From: Nitrospira sp. | Lineage (GTDB): Bacteria > Nitrospirota > Nitrospiria > Nitrospirales > Nitrospiraceae | Assembly (NCBI GenBank): GCA_018242665.1 | Contig: JAFEBL010000024.1 | Coordinates: 71,299-106,743, forward strand | Direction of reading: 5' to 3' | DNA length: 35,445 bases | Shown: positions 7,763 to 15,722 of the stretch, in pieces | Layout of the letters: every line of letters starts with the position of its first letter | Numbering within the stretch: the first letter of the stretch is position 1 | Notes under the pieces: model-generated | The model's database searches: none | The model's input: only the letters and a program-made list of their open reading frames with translations | Told to the model about the DNA's origin: nothing | Translations under genes and position numbers: made by a program

Positions 7763-8530
7763 GTGAATACCTCATCGCAGGGCGAAGTCCTCGCCCTTAT
7801 CCCCGCGCGAGGCGGCTCCAAGGGGCTTCCAAGAAAGAATATTCTTCCTCTGGGCGGCAAACCGATGATTGCGCATGCGATAGGTGCTGCCCTGAAGAGT
7901 GCATTGGTGACGAACACAGTCGTCTCGTCGGATTGCGATGAAATTATGGAGGTCGCGAAGCAGAGCGGCGCGCGCGTCCCATTCAAACGGCCCGACGAGC
8001 TCGCGACTGATGCGGTGGGAATATTTCCGGTGATCGTCCATGCGCTCAATTGGTTGGAAGCGCATGAGCGCTATTGCCCGGATATGGTCGCGCTGATCCA
8101 GGCAAATTCTCCCTTTGTCACAAGTACGATTATTGATGCGTGTATCCGCTTGCTGATCGAGTCGAAGGCGGATGTGGTCTATACCTTATCCAAGCTTGAG
8201 CATCCCCCGCAGTGGGCCCAGCAACTCGACGCAGCCGGTGTTCCCCGGTTTCTCCTCCCATCCTCGGCCGTGCCGAAAGGCACGCGCCGGCAAGACATGC
8301 CGCCGGTCTATCGGCCGACCGGTACCGTATCCGTCATACGGACGGCCTATTTTCGTCATTGCGAGTGCCAATCTGTAATTCCTGGATTTAACCTTCCGAT
8401 CGAGCATCAACAGACAAGAGCTGTCGTGATCGACCCAATTGTCGCCCTGGACATAGACACCTCGCTGGACTATGCGCTTGCGGAAAGCCTGCTTGTGAAG
8501 GGGGTGTGTCACGAGGGCCACGAACTGTGA
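7763..8530 (+). CDS. neuA: CMP-nonulosonic acid (acylneuraminate) cytidylyltransferase
   Basis: The family activates nonulosonic acids with CTP to give the CMP-sugar used by glycosyltransferases. The 255-aa protein has the signature LIPARGGSKGLPRKN at residues 12-26, SDCDEI, KRPDELATD, LIQANSPF and a final DIDTSLDYALAE, all standard for NeuA/LegF/PseF. GTG 7763 is preceded by GAAGG at 7751-7755; a TTG 30 bases upstream also exists but has no good ribosome site. With NeuB it forms the committed end of the pathway, seven kilobases downstream in the same direction. Its TGA overlaps the next GTG by four bases, tying it closely to the following gene. The exact acid (Neu, Leg, Pse) is not determinable here. 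Confidence 0.9.
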   Translation: MNTSSQGEVLALIPARGGSKGLPRKNILPLGGKPMIAHAIGAALKSALVTNTVVSSDCDEIMEVAKQSGARVPFKRPDELATDAVGIFPVIVHALNWLEAHERYCPDMVALIQANSPFVTSTIIDACIRLLIESKADVVYTLSKLEHPPQWAQQLDAAGVPRFLLPSSAVPKGTRRQDMPPVYRPTGTVSVIRTAYFRHCECQSVIPGFNLPIEHQQTRAVVIDPIVALDIDTSLDYALAESLLVKGVCHEGHEL

Positions 8531-9855
8531 ACCCAGATGCGAGGCGCCCGGTGAGGATCCTTCTTGTCCTGAATAAGCCCAACCGAGAGCGGCCGATTAT
8601 GCAGGCTATTCAAGAGCAGATTCACCGCCTTCAGCCTGAGGCGCAGGTCGAGATTGTGGGAGTGGAGGGACCATTTTATGAGTCGGTCTTCCAGTTTCGT
8701 CCAGATGCCATTCTGACGTTTCCCTTCACGAGTGTGGGATTCGCGAAGCTGTACTACAACTTTAAGCGGAAGTTGGGTTGCCGTATCGTCTGCTTTCGCG
8801 CCGAAGGCATTCTGGATATTCGCGGCGATGAGAAGAATATCGAGTGGACGGTTGGGTACGATCGCTATGGCAAGTACCTGGTCGACTACGAGTTGTTTTG
8901 GGGGCCGGAAATGGCCAGTGTGATCGGCGAACGCCTCCTGTCTTTAGGGAAAATATCTTCTGCCAGTCGTGTCATCCCTGTTGGGTACCCACGCCTCGAA
9001 AAATACTTTCAGGCCGAGCAGAGGGGGCAGAGTTCTTTGCCCGATCGCATTGCCTTGAAGCTTTCGCAATATCCCCGCGACCGCGTGCTTCTCTTTCTGA
9101 CCGGGTTTCATCTCGCCAACTATTCCGCCCAGAATCTTTTGGACGCCAAGGATTTGGATGCGGAAAACCGGATGGATGAGCTACTCGAAGCGGTGGAACG
9201 ATCGAAACGCTATCGAGCCGAATGGACGAAAGCCGTTCGGCACTGTTGCGAACAATATGGAGAGGCGCTGGTTATACTGAAAAAGCACCCCAATGAGCGA
9301 CGTGAAGACTATGCAGCGCTCGAAATACAGGGCGCAGACAATTTTGTCTATGCGTATGAGGATTTTGACCTTGACCAGCTGGTTGAGCGGGCGGGCGTCA
9401 TGGTCCATTACGGGTCGACATCGGTCGTGGACGCCTATTTGTGTGGGATTCCGACGGTCTATGTGGCTCCGGATCAGCCTATTCTTTGGTTCACGGATCT
9501 CGGCTTTATCAATTCCCGGCACATCACGCTTCGTGAGATCCCAGCCACAGTTGGCGCGTATCTCAATGGCGAGGTCAAATTTTCTCATGACTCGCGCCTC
9601 GAAGCGATTTTGTCCGGCGCGTTCAATATTTGGCCCGAGAGGCCGTATCAGCCGAGCCTTGAAATCGCCAAGATCCTCGTTCGACCGGAACCCGCGCAGC
9701 GTATTCCGCTGAGTGATCGCTACCTGTGGAAAGCGATGCCAGACCATTGGAATCGTGCGCTGAGGATGCTGGTGCGTCGAGTCGGGATTCTTGCCCGCGC
9801 ATGGAGAGTCGTCAAGGTCACGTTGGTCCGGTGTGGGCTCCGGCATGAATCGTAA
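8527..9855 (+). CDS. Surface carbohydrate biosynthesis protein, GT-B-like (possible nonulosonate transferase)
   Basis: A 442-aa protein resembling the 'surface carbohydrate biosynthesis protein' group. A Rossmann-like start VRILLVLNKPNRERP is followed by PFTSVGFAKLYYNFKRK, DYELFWGPEM, VIPVGYPRLEKYF, VILKKHPNE (near residue 255) and HYGSTSVVDAYLCGIPTVYV (from His294). The last two resemble the donor-binding part of GT-B enzymes of the CDP-glycerol transferase/LpxB/Kdo-transferase type, where HYGST or HxGSxS binds the nucleotide phosphate. GTG 8527 overlaps neuA's stop by GTGA; GTG 8551 is an alternative start. The tight coupling to a CMP-sugar synthetase makes it my candidate for the enzyme that transfers the CMP-linked acid, but that is inference. 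Confidence 0.62.
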   Translation: MNPDARRPVRILLVLNKPNRERPIMQAIQEQIHRLQPEAQVEIVGVEGPFYESVFQFRPDAILTFPFTSVGFAKLYYNFKRKLGCRIVCFRAEGILDIRGDEKNIEWTVGYDRYGKYLVDYELFWGPEMASVIGERLLSLGKISSASRVIPVGYPRLEKYFQAEQRGQSSLPDRIALKLSQYPRDRVLLFLTGFHLANYSAQNLLDAKDLDAENRMDELLEAVERSKRYRAEWTKAVRHCCEQYGEALVILKKHPNERREDYAALEIQGADNFVYAYEDFDLDQLVERAGVMVHYGSTSVVDAYLCGIPTVYVAPDQPILWFTDLGFINSRHITLREIPATVGAYLNGEVKFSHDSRLEAILSGAFNIWPERPYQPSLEIAKILVRPEPAQRIPLSDRYLWKAMPDHWNRALRMLVRRVGILARAWRVVKVTLVRCGLRHES

Positions 9856-9970
9856 CCAAGCTCACCGGGTAGAATGAGCGCTCCGTGAGGTCCAGCGAAG
9901 AGCCTCAAGATGTATTCGGGAATCGGTTCGTCCACGATCGCAATGGCTTCTGGGCATCTCCTTCAGTGAT

Positions 9971-11770
9971 ATGACGAAGTCCTTCGACAACTTGCTCTTC
10001 TTGATTCGTCAAGTCGGCACGAGTACCGCGCTCCGTCTCCTTGTCGCGGCCGGCGCGCTTGCGATGCTCGATACCATGGGCGTCGCGGTGGTGTTCCCCT
10101 ATCTCACCGTCATATCCGCGGCCCCTTCGAACAGCATGAGTCCGGTCGTGTCTCGTCTCAAAGACATCGTTGGTGTGACCTCGCATATTGAATTTGTGAT
10201 CGTGATATCCCTGCTCCTAATGGGCTTCTTTGTTCTGAAGTTTTGTTTGAACTACTTCTTTAACCGAGTTCGATTTCATGCCAGTGCCGCCATTACGACC
10301 ACACTGTCCGATCAATTAATTCACCTGTTGCTCAATGCCGATTATGGGCATCTGTCCAATGTGAGTGTGGCCGAAGCTACAGGGGTGGTGAATGGTGAGA
10401 CGATCCACGCGGTCATTTGCTTGGATGCCTGGGTGACGATTGCAACCGAAGCGTTGTTCCTGCTTCTCATCTTGCTTGCCGTGATTGCGATCAATCCATA
10501 CCTCGCGATGGCACTCGTCGGGATGCTCATGGTGGTGAGTCTTGTCCTGTATGTTTGGATTCTGAAAGCGGTGGCGGTGCTTGGCGCCAAGCAGGCGGCC
10601 ATTCATTTGCGGCAGTACCGATTTCTTCACAGTATCGTCACTGCGATAAAAGATATGAAAATTTTGCGTCTGGAAGGGGCGGTGGAGTCGGAGCATCAAC
10701 TGTTGAATAGTCGATATGCAAGGGCGGTGGCGTCATTTAATTTGTACCAAACACTCCCGCGCAGTGTTATTGAGCTCTTTATTATGTTGGCCCTCCTCGG
10801 GGCTTGTGTTGTGGTTCTGCGGGCACAGGTTGATATTGCCGCAATTCTTCCGCTTGTCGGATTCCTTGCAGTCAGCTCCCTGCGAGTCATTCCTTCTTAT
10901 AGCCGGCTCATCGGTTCCTATAACAGCTTCACCTATTATGAGCCGTCGCTCGCCCTCATTAAGAACCTCTATGAGAGTCTGTCACACCGGCAGGTGTCCA
11001 TCTCACCCAGGGTGCTCGGGTTCGCACAACACATCGAAATCAGACATGTCAGGTTTTCCCACGGGCCGAAGCTGGTATTGGACGATGTCTCGCTCGTCAT
11101 CCCAAAAGGTAGTTCGATAGGCATCGTAGGGCTTTCAGGATCAGGCAAGACCACATTCTTGGATGTGTTGGCGGGTCTTCGGCGTGCAGATCACGGGGAA
11201 TTTTTCATCGATGGCGTGCCATTCGACCCCTTCCAATCCGACTCACTGCGGCGTCTGCTTGGATATGTGTCACAGAATGTCACATTGGTGGACGATACGA
11301 TTGCCTTCAATATCGCGTTTGAGGAAACGTGGGACGTCCAACGACTCAGACGTGCCGCGCAGATCGCGCGTATTGAACACGTCATCGACGCACTGCCAGG
11401 TGGATTTACCGCTCTGGTCGGAGAGGGTGGAGTCAGATTATCGGGCGGGCAAAAACAACGAATTGGGATTGCGCGTGCGCTCTACCAAGCACCAGAGATC
11501 CTGATCTTTGATGAAGCGACCAGCGCGCTCGACAATCTGACGGAACGAGAGTTGACGGACGAAATTGCTGCGTTGGCAGGAGACAAAACGATCATCGTTG
11601 TAGCGCATCGGTTGTCCTCCATCATTCGATGTGATGTCATCTACCTATTCGATGAAGGACGCATAGCCGGCCGTGGAACCCACTCGGAGCTCCTCTCCAC
11701 ATGTCCTGCCTATCGACAGCTCTACCATGGAAGCGCAGAAGCCGTTCACCGCACCACGGCGACCACATGA
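9971..11770 (+). CDS. ABC transporter, fused membrane and ATPase domains (PglK/MsbA-like flippase)
   Basis: A 599-aa half-transporter with the membrane domain first. About six hydrophobic segments lie in residues 20-340, including LDTMGVAVVFPYLTVI and FVIVISLLLMGFFVLKF. The ATPase follows from about residue 355: Walker A GLSGSGKT (387-394), Q-loop YVSQNVTLVDDTI, ABC signature LSGGQKQRIG (490-499), Walker B ILIFDEATSALD with Asp514 and Glu515, and H-loop VVAHRLSS. It would act as a homodimer. The overall order and the LEGAVE... coupling region resemble PglK, which flips undecaprenyl-diphosphate oligosaccharides in Campylobacter, more than peptide exporters. It lies 115 bp after the GT-B-like gene. 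Its likely job is flipping the lipid-linked glycan across the inner membrane. Confidence 0.85.
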   Translation: MTKSFDNLLFLIRQVGTSTALRLLVAAGALAMLDTMGVAVVFPYLTVISAAPSNSMSPVVSRLKDIVGVTSHIEFVIVISLLLMGFFVLKFCLNYFFNRVRFHASAAITTTLSDQLIHLLLNADYGHLSNVSVAEATGVVNGETIHAVICLDAWVTIATEALFLLLILLAVIAINPYLAMALVGMLMVVSLVLYVWILKAVAVLGAKQAAIHLRQYRFLHSIVTAIKDMKILRLEGAVESEHQLLNSRYARAVASFNLYQTLPRSVIELFIMLALLGACVVVLRAQVDIAAILPLVGFLAVSSLRVIPSYSRLIGSYNSFTYYEPSLALIKNLYESLSHRQVSISPRVLGFAQHIEIRHVRFSHGPKLVLDDVSLVIPKGSSIGIVGLSGSGKTTFLDVLAGLRRADHGEFFIDGVPFDPFQSDSLRRLLGYVSQNVTLVDDTIAFNIAFEETWDVQRLRRAAQIARIEHVIDALPGGFTALVGEGGVRLSGGQKQRIGIARALYQAPEILIFDEATSALDNLTERELTDEIAALAGDKTIIVVAHRLSSIIRCDVIYLFDEGRIAGRGTHSELLSTCPAYRQLYHGSAEAVHRTTATT

Positions 11771-11792
11771 GCCGGGGTTGTAGGTCGCATTC

Positions 11793-12470
11793 ATGATAGT
11801 CGCTCGCCTGATCAGCCGAGTCGTGGCCTGTGTCCGCCCGGTCATGCCGGGACTCGCCCATGCCATTTCTTCGCGGCAACAGCGGCGAAGGGTCCGCGGG
11901 TTTCTTGCACAAGGTATCCGGCGAGTCAATCTGTGCTGCGGACTTCAGCGCGTTCCGGGGTACATCGGTCTGGATATTCTTCCCAGAGTGGACGTGGAGA
12001 TCGATCTGAATCGGGAGAATCTTCCATTCGGCGACGGTTCCCTGGACACGATCGTCTGGATGTCGGCGATCAACTATTTCTCGCACCAGAGGGCACAGGA
12101 GTTAGTGCATGACATATTCCGAGTGCTGCACGTGGATGGAGTGTGCCGGGTCGGCGTGCAGGACATGAGATGGCTAGCCGAACGGTACGTCAAGGAAGAC
12201 ACGGAGTTCTTTTTTCAAACGCTCCCGACTGGTCAGGACCGGTTCGAGGGGAAGACCATTGGGGATAAATTTGCCGCATGGTTTTACGGCTATGCCGTTG
12301 GCGGCAACCACTGTCGATACGCCTATGATTTTGACTCCTTGGCCGACCTGTTTCGCACTGCCGGATTCACACGCATCGAACGAAAGCCATTCGGAGAAAG
12401 CCGGATTCCCGACATCAGATTTCTTGACAACCGTCCTGACCAAATGTTCTATCTTGAAGCCGTAAAGTGA
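11793..12470 (+). CDS. SAM-dependent methyltransferase-like protein with atypical motif I
   Basis: A 225-aa protein with a methyltransferase fold signature: VNLCCGLQRVPGYIGLDIL (near residues 45-63), DLNRENLPFGDGSLDTIVW and a conserved RVLHVDGVCRVGVQDM segment. This pattern is the same as in the methyltransferase at 16512 (NIGCGP...NVDVW...LHKPLPFDDQSYD), so they are probably distant paralogues. Here motif I reads CCG instead of GCG, and the usual HVLEHF motif is replaced by AINYFSH. It may still bind SAM, or may be a degenerate partner. The first 45 residues are Arg-rich and weakly hydrophobic, so a later start is possible. It ends 16 bp before the next gene. Confidence 0.7.
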   Translation: MIVARLISRVVACVRPVMPGLAHAISSRQQRRRVRGFLAQGIRRVNLCCGLQRVPGYIGLDILPRVDVEIDLNRENLPFGDGSLDTIVWMSAINYFSHQRAQELVHDIFRVLHVDGVCRVGVQDMRWLAERYVKEDTEFFFQTLPTGQDRFEGKTIGDKFAAWFYGYAVGGNHCRYAYDFDSLADLFRTAGFTRIERKPFGESRIPDIRFLDNRPDQMFYLEAVK

Positions 12471-12486
12471 CGCAGAGGACTGTATC

Positions 12487-13683
12487 GTGCGGCTTCGACG
12501 GCAGCTGAAAACATTCGTGTCTGCGACTGGTGGGATGGGCCTGCGCCATGTGAATCTGTCGCTCCGTTATGCGCTCGGACGTGTACAGGATCCCGGTACC
12601 GATGCACAGCATCTGGCGGCCACAGTGGGCTGGCTTCGATTGGCGCAAGACGTGACTCATTGCGGGGGAGTCTCGGCGGTGTATCGATGGTGCGAGGGAT
12701 GGGACGTTCCCTACCCTGAAACCAGTGGGTATATCATCGGGACATTTCTGGCTTGCCGGGATCACTTTGGGGACGAGACATTTCTCCAACGGGCTCGTCG
12801 GATCGGCGATTGGGAAATAGCGCTGCAGGCTCCTTCCGGGGGGATTTTCTCTCGGCCCGGTAGTCCCGACACACGTGTGTTCAATACGGGGCAGGTCATG
12901 TTGGGATGGGGGGCATTGTTTGATGTGACACAAGAGGAGCGGTACCTCGATGCGGCCTGCAGAGCCGCAGATTATCTTCTGGCCCTTCAAGAGGGAGATG
13001 GCGCCTGGCATCGCGATACCTACTGTGGCCCGAGAACGTATCATGCGCGGACGGATTGGGCGCTTCTCAAGATTGGATGCCTCTCCGGCAACGTGAACTA
13101 TGTAGAAGCGGCAAGTCGAAATCTCGCCTGGGTGATGGCGCAACACACAGGGAACGGATGGTTCAATCACTGTGGCTTTCATGATCAAGATCCGATTACC
13201 CATGTCATCGACTACACACTGATCGGTCTGTTGGAAAGCTTTCTGCTTCAACCGGCCGCGTTCCCTGTGACGCCGTTACCGATACTGATGATGGCCGCCG
13301 ATGCCATTTGCGAGAGCATCGATCGCGATCGGGTCGGCGGCATACGGGGGATGATTCCGGCGTCCTTCAATAAAGACTGGCAGAGCGCCGATGACCATTC
13401 CTGTCTCACGGGAAATGCTCAGCTGGCGTACACCCTGTTCAGGTTATGTGGTGTGACAGGGCATGCTCGGTATCGCGAGGTTGCTGTGACGTTGATCAAG
13501 GCGCTCAAGCTGACTCAAGTGATCGAAGGCGTGGAGCCGGAGGTGTGCGGCGCTTTGCCAGGAAGTTATCCGATGCACACGGGCTACCATGCAAACACAT
13601 TCCCCAATTGGGGACCGAAATTCTTTGCCGATGCATTACTGGCAACACTTCACAAGGACGAACATTTCGCGGTAAGCGCGTAA
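12487..13683 (+). CDS. Alpha/alpha-barrel protein of unknown function (six-hairpin glycosidase-like fold)
   Basis: A 398-aa protein from GTG 12487 without a signal peptide. It contains repeated helical-hairpin units with small-residue and aromatic motifs: YPETSGYIIGTFLACRD, FNTGQVMLGWGALFDVT, AADYLLALQEGDGAWHRD, HARTDWALLKIGCLSG and CLTGNAQLAYTLFRL. The repeating 'Gx...W/LL' hairpins are typical of alpha/alpha toroids found in unsaturated glucuronyl hydrolases, glucuronyl epimerases, lanthionine cyclases and terpene cyclases. I cannot assign a catalytic set with confidence; conserved-looking acidic and aromatic residues (Asp/His in YHARTDW, HVIDY) might form an active site. It sits 16 bp after one methyltransferase-like gene and 14 bp before another, so a role in glycan tailoring (hydrolysis or C5-epimerisation) is possible. 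Confidence 0.55.
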   Translation: MRLRRQLKTFVSATGGMGLRHVNLSLRYALGRVQDPGTDAQHLAATVGWLRLAQDVTHCGGVSAVYRWCEGWDVPYPETSGYIIGTFLACRDHFGDETFLQRARRIGDWEIALQAPSGGIFSRPGSPDTRVFNTGQVMLGWGALFDVTQEERYLDAACRAADYLLALQEGDGAWHRDTYCGPRTYHARTDWALLKIGCLSGNVNYVEAASRNLAWVMAQHTGNGWFNHCGFHDQDPITHVIDYTLIGLLESFLLQPAAFPVTPLPILMMAADAICESIDRDRVGGIRGMIPASFNKDWQSADDHSCLTGNAQLAYTLFRLCGVTGHARYREVAVTLIKALKLTQVIEGVEPEVCGALPGSYPMHTGYHANTFPNWGPKFFADALLATLHKDEHFAVSA

Positions 13684-13697
13684 GAAGACTTTGCCAT

Positions 13698-14447
13698 ATG
13701 AGTGGTCCATCGTTACTTAAAAACATTGTCCACCGATTGGGCGGCTGGTACTGCCGGACGGTTTGTCACCGCGAGTTCCTTGCCCAGCAATTCATGGGAA
13801 TCAATGAACGACCGATCGAATATGCGTTTGTGTTTGAGAACCTCCGGGAGATGTATCCGAAAACGATTCTTGACGTGGGGACCGGGTTGACGGCCTTGCC
13901 CCATATGATGCGGAATTGTGGCTTCCTGGTGACGGCCATGGACAATATGACGGACTACTGGTCGAAGGGGATGGTCAATCGTCACTATCACGTGGTGAAT
14001 GATAGTATTCTTGCCCCCAAGATCGCCGGCCCGTTCGACTGTATTACCTGTGTCAGCGTCTTGGAGCACATCGTCGAGTATGATAAGGCAGTGGAGATGA
14101 TGTTTGCCCTTCTCAGGCCGGGCGGGCGCCTTGTGCTGTCGTTTCCGTACAACGAACATCGGTATGTCAGGAATGTGTATGCGCTGCCGGGATCCATCGG
14201 TGAGCATACGTATCCATTTATCACGCAGGCTTTTTCTCGGCAGGACGTTCAGCGCTGGCAGGAGAAAAACGGGGGAACGCTTGTTCGGCAGGAATACTGG
14301 CGGTTTTTCTCCGGAGAATACTGGACGCTGGGCGACCGTATTGTTCCTCCTCAACGGGTTACACGAGATGAACCTCATCAGGTGAGTTGTATTGCGTTTG
14401 AAAAACGGTATTCCGTCACCGAGCCATCCGACAGTACTTTGTCATGA
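13698..14447 (+). CDS. Class I SAM-dependent methyltransferase
   Basis: A 249-aa protein from ATG 13698. The frame is open upstream to 13446, but that overlaps the previous gene, so I use the ATG. SAM-binding motif I is ILDVGTGLTALP near residues 56-67, followed by AMDNMTDYW, a DCITCVSVLEHIVEYD motif (the common SVLEH helix) and LLRPGGRLVLSFPYNEH. The C-terminal part contains SFP...FSRQDVQRWQEKNGG, typical of glycan-locus methyltransferases. Substrate unknown. Its stop TGA overlaps the ATG of the next glycosyltransferase (ATGA), which suggests the two act on the same sugar residue. Confidence 0.83.
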   Translation: MSGPSLLKNIVHRLGGWYCRTVCHREFLAQQFMGINERPIEYAFVFENLREMYPKTILDVGTGLTALPHMMRNCGFLVTAMDNMTDYWSKGMVNRHYHVVNDSILAPKIAGPFDCITCVSVLEHIVEYDKAVEMMFALLRPGGRLVLSFPYNEHRYVRNVYALPGSIGEHTYPFITQAFSRQDVQRWQEKNGGTLVRQEYWRFFSGEYWTLGDRIVPPQRVTRDEPHQVSCIAFEKRYSVTEPSDSTLS

Positions 14448-15667
14448 AGGTGCTGTATCTCGGCAACGGATTGCCACACTACTTCAATCCGGTCCTCAGT
14501 GCCATCAATCGCACTCCGGGCGTTGAACTCGTCGCCATCGTCCCGAAAACAAAAAGTCGGTTTATCGGTGACGGCGTATATCAGACTCGGGAGGACGCGG
14601 ACTTTCGAATCATCGAGTTGCAAGAATATGTGGTGGGACGTCCATTTGCCTCATTTAAGGGATTGCCGGCATTGCTGTGCCGGGAGAAGCCGGATGTGGT
14701 GGTGATCCCCGAGCACCTCTTGCTTGCATTCGATCTGCATCCGATGCTGTGGATCCTTCGCCGAATCCTGAAGTTCGGTCTTGTTCTGAAATCTATTCCG
14801 TTTACGGTCCCCTCCTACAGCGAGGCGCGACACGAAATATCTGGGTCTGCTCAGGATAGATCGATGAACCAAATGCCGGCGCAAGAGATGCGAAGCACCT
14901 GGCCACGCCGCCTACGCCGCCGTTGCACGCTGTTCTTGCGGCGACGCCGGTACCAGCGCCTCGATGCGCATGTCAATTATATTGATGCCGGGCGAGAGAT
15001 TTACCAAAGCTATGGCGTGTCGCCGGACAAGATCTTTGTCACCCGCAATTCTCCGGATACAGACAGGATGCTGAGGGTTGAGACGGACCTGTCAACAATG
15101 GGCAGGATCCCTCAACGCAGTTCGACGCGGGTGCTGCATGTGGGACGACTGGTGTCGCAAAAGCGGGTCGATCTCCTCCTCGCCGCCTTTCGCGAAGTTG
15201 TGGCCGAATTCCCACAAGCCGAATTGTTGGTGGTGGGAGATGGGCCTGAGGCGGAATCCTTTCGTGACCTCACTAAGAACCTTGGGATTGCCAAGAACGT
15301 GACCTTTGCGGGACCGGTCTATGATCCCCATGAGCTTGCGATGCATTTCCTCTCTTCTTCGATATTTGTGCTTCCCGGGCTCGGGGGACTGTCTATTAAT
15401 GAAGCCATGTTCTACGGACTGGCCGTGATTTGTGCCGGCGGTGATGGGACAGAGCGGTTTCTGGTTCGTGAAGGATTGAATGGAACGTTTTTTCGCGAGG
15501 GGAATATGAGGAGCTTGACCCAGGCGATGCTGGCCCTTCTTTCGGATCAGAAGGAATTGGTTGCAATGGGACGACGGTCTCGAGAGATTATCGATCGCGA
15601 GGTCAATATTCAGACTGTGGTGCAAGAGTATGTCCGTGCCTTTCGCCATGCGTCACGAACTGAGTAG
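14444..15667 (+). CDS. Family GT4-like glycosyltransferase
   Basis: A 407-aa GT-B enzyme. The N-terminal domain begins MKVLYLGNGLPHYFNPVLSA, with CREKPDVVVIPEHLLL. The donor domain has RVLHVGRLVSQKRVDLLL, LLVVGDGPEAESF, NVTFAGPV and LPGLGGLSINEAMFYGLAV. In most GT4 enzymes the last segment reads E-x7-E; here the first Glu is replaced (Gly in LPGLGG) and the second, Glu in INEAM, remains, as in a known subset of divergent members. An Arg-rich insert, RRLRRRCTLFLRRRRYQR, near residue 158 could bind the membrane surface. It begins by ATGA overlap with the previous methyltransferase. The sugar donor and acceptor are unknown. Confidence 0.83.
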   Translation: MKVLYLGNGLPHYFNPVLSAINRTPGVELVAIVPKTKSRFIGDGVYQTREDADFRIIELQEYVVGRPFASFKGLPALLCREKPDVVVIPEHLLLAFDLHPMLWILRRILKFGLVLKSIPFTVPSYSEARHEISGSAQDRSMNQMPAQEMRSTWPRRLRRRCTLFLRRRRYQRLDAHVNYIDAGREIYQSYGVSPDKIFVTRNSPDTDRMLRVETDLSTMGRIPQRSSTRVLHVGRLVSQKRVDLLLAAFREVVAEFPQAELLVVGDGPEAESFRDLTKNLGIAKNVTFAGPVYDPHELAMHFLSSSIFVLPGLGGLSINEAMFYGLAVICAGGDGTERFLVREGLNGTFFREGNMRSLTQAMLALLSDQKELVAMGRRSREIIDREVNIQTVVQEYVRAFRHASRTE

Positions 15668-15722
15668 ATTGGTTGATTGAAAAATTTGCTCTCTGAGAGC
15701 CGAGATGGAGAGTGGGGCTGCC

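Noticed and set aside
13446..13697. Extended N-terminus of the methyltransferase starting at 13446
   Set aside because: The extension overlaps the alpha/alpha-barrel gene in another frame; ATG 13698 fits the family length.
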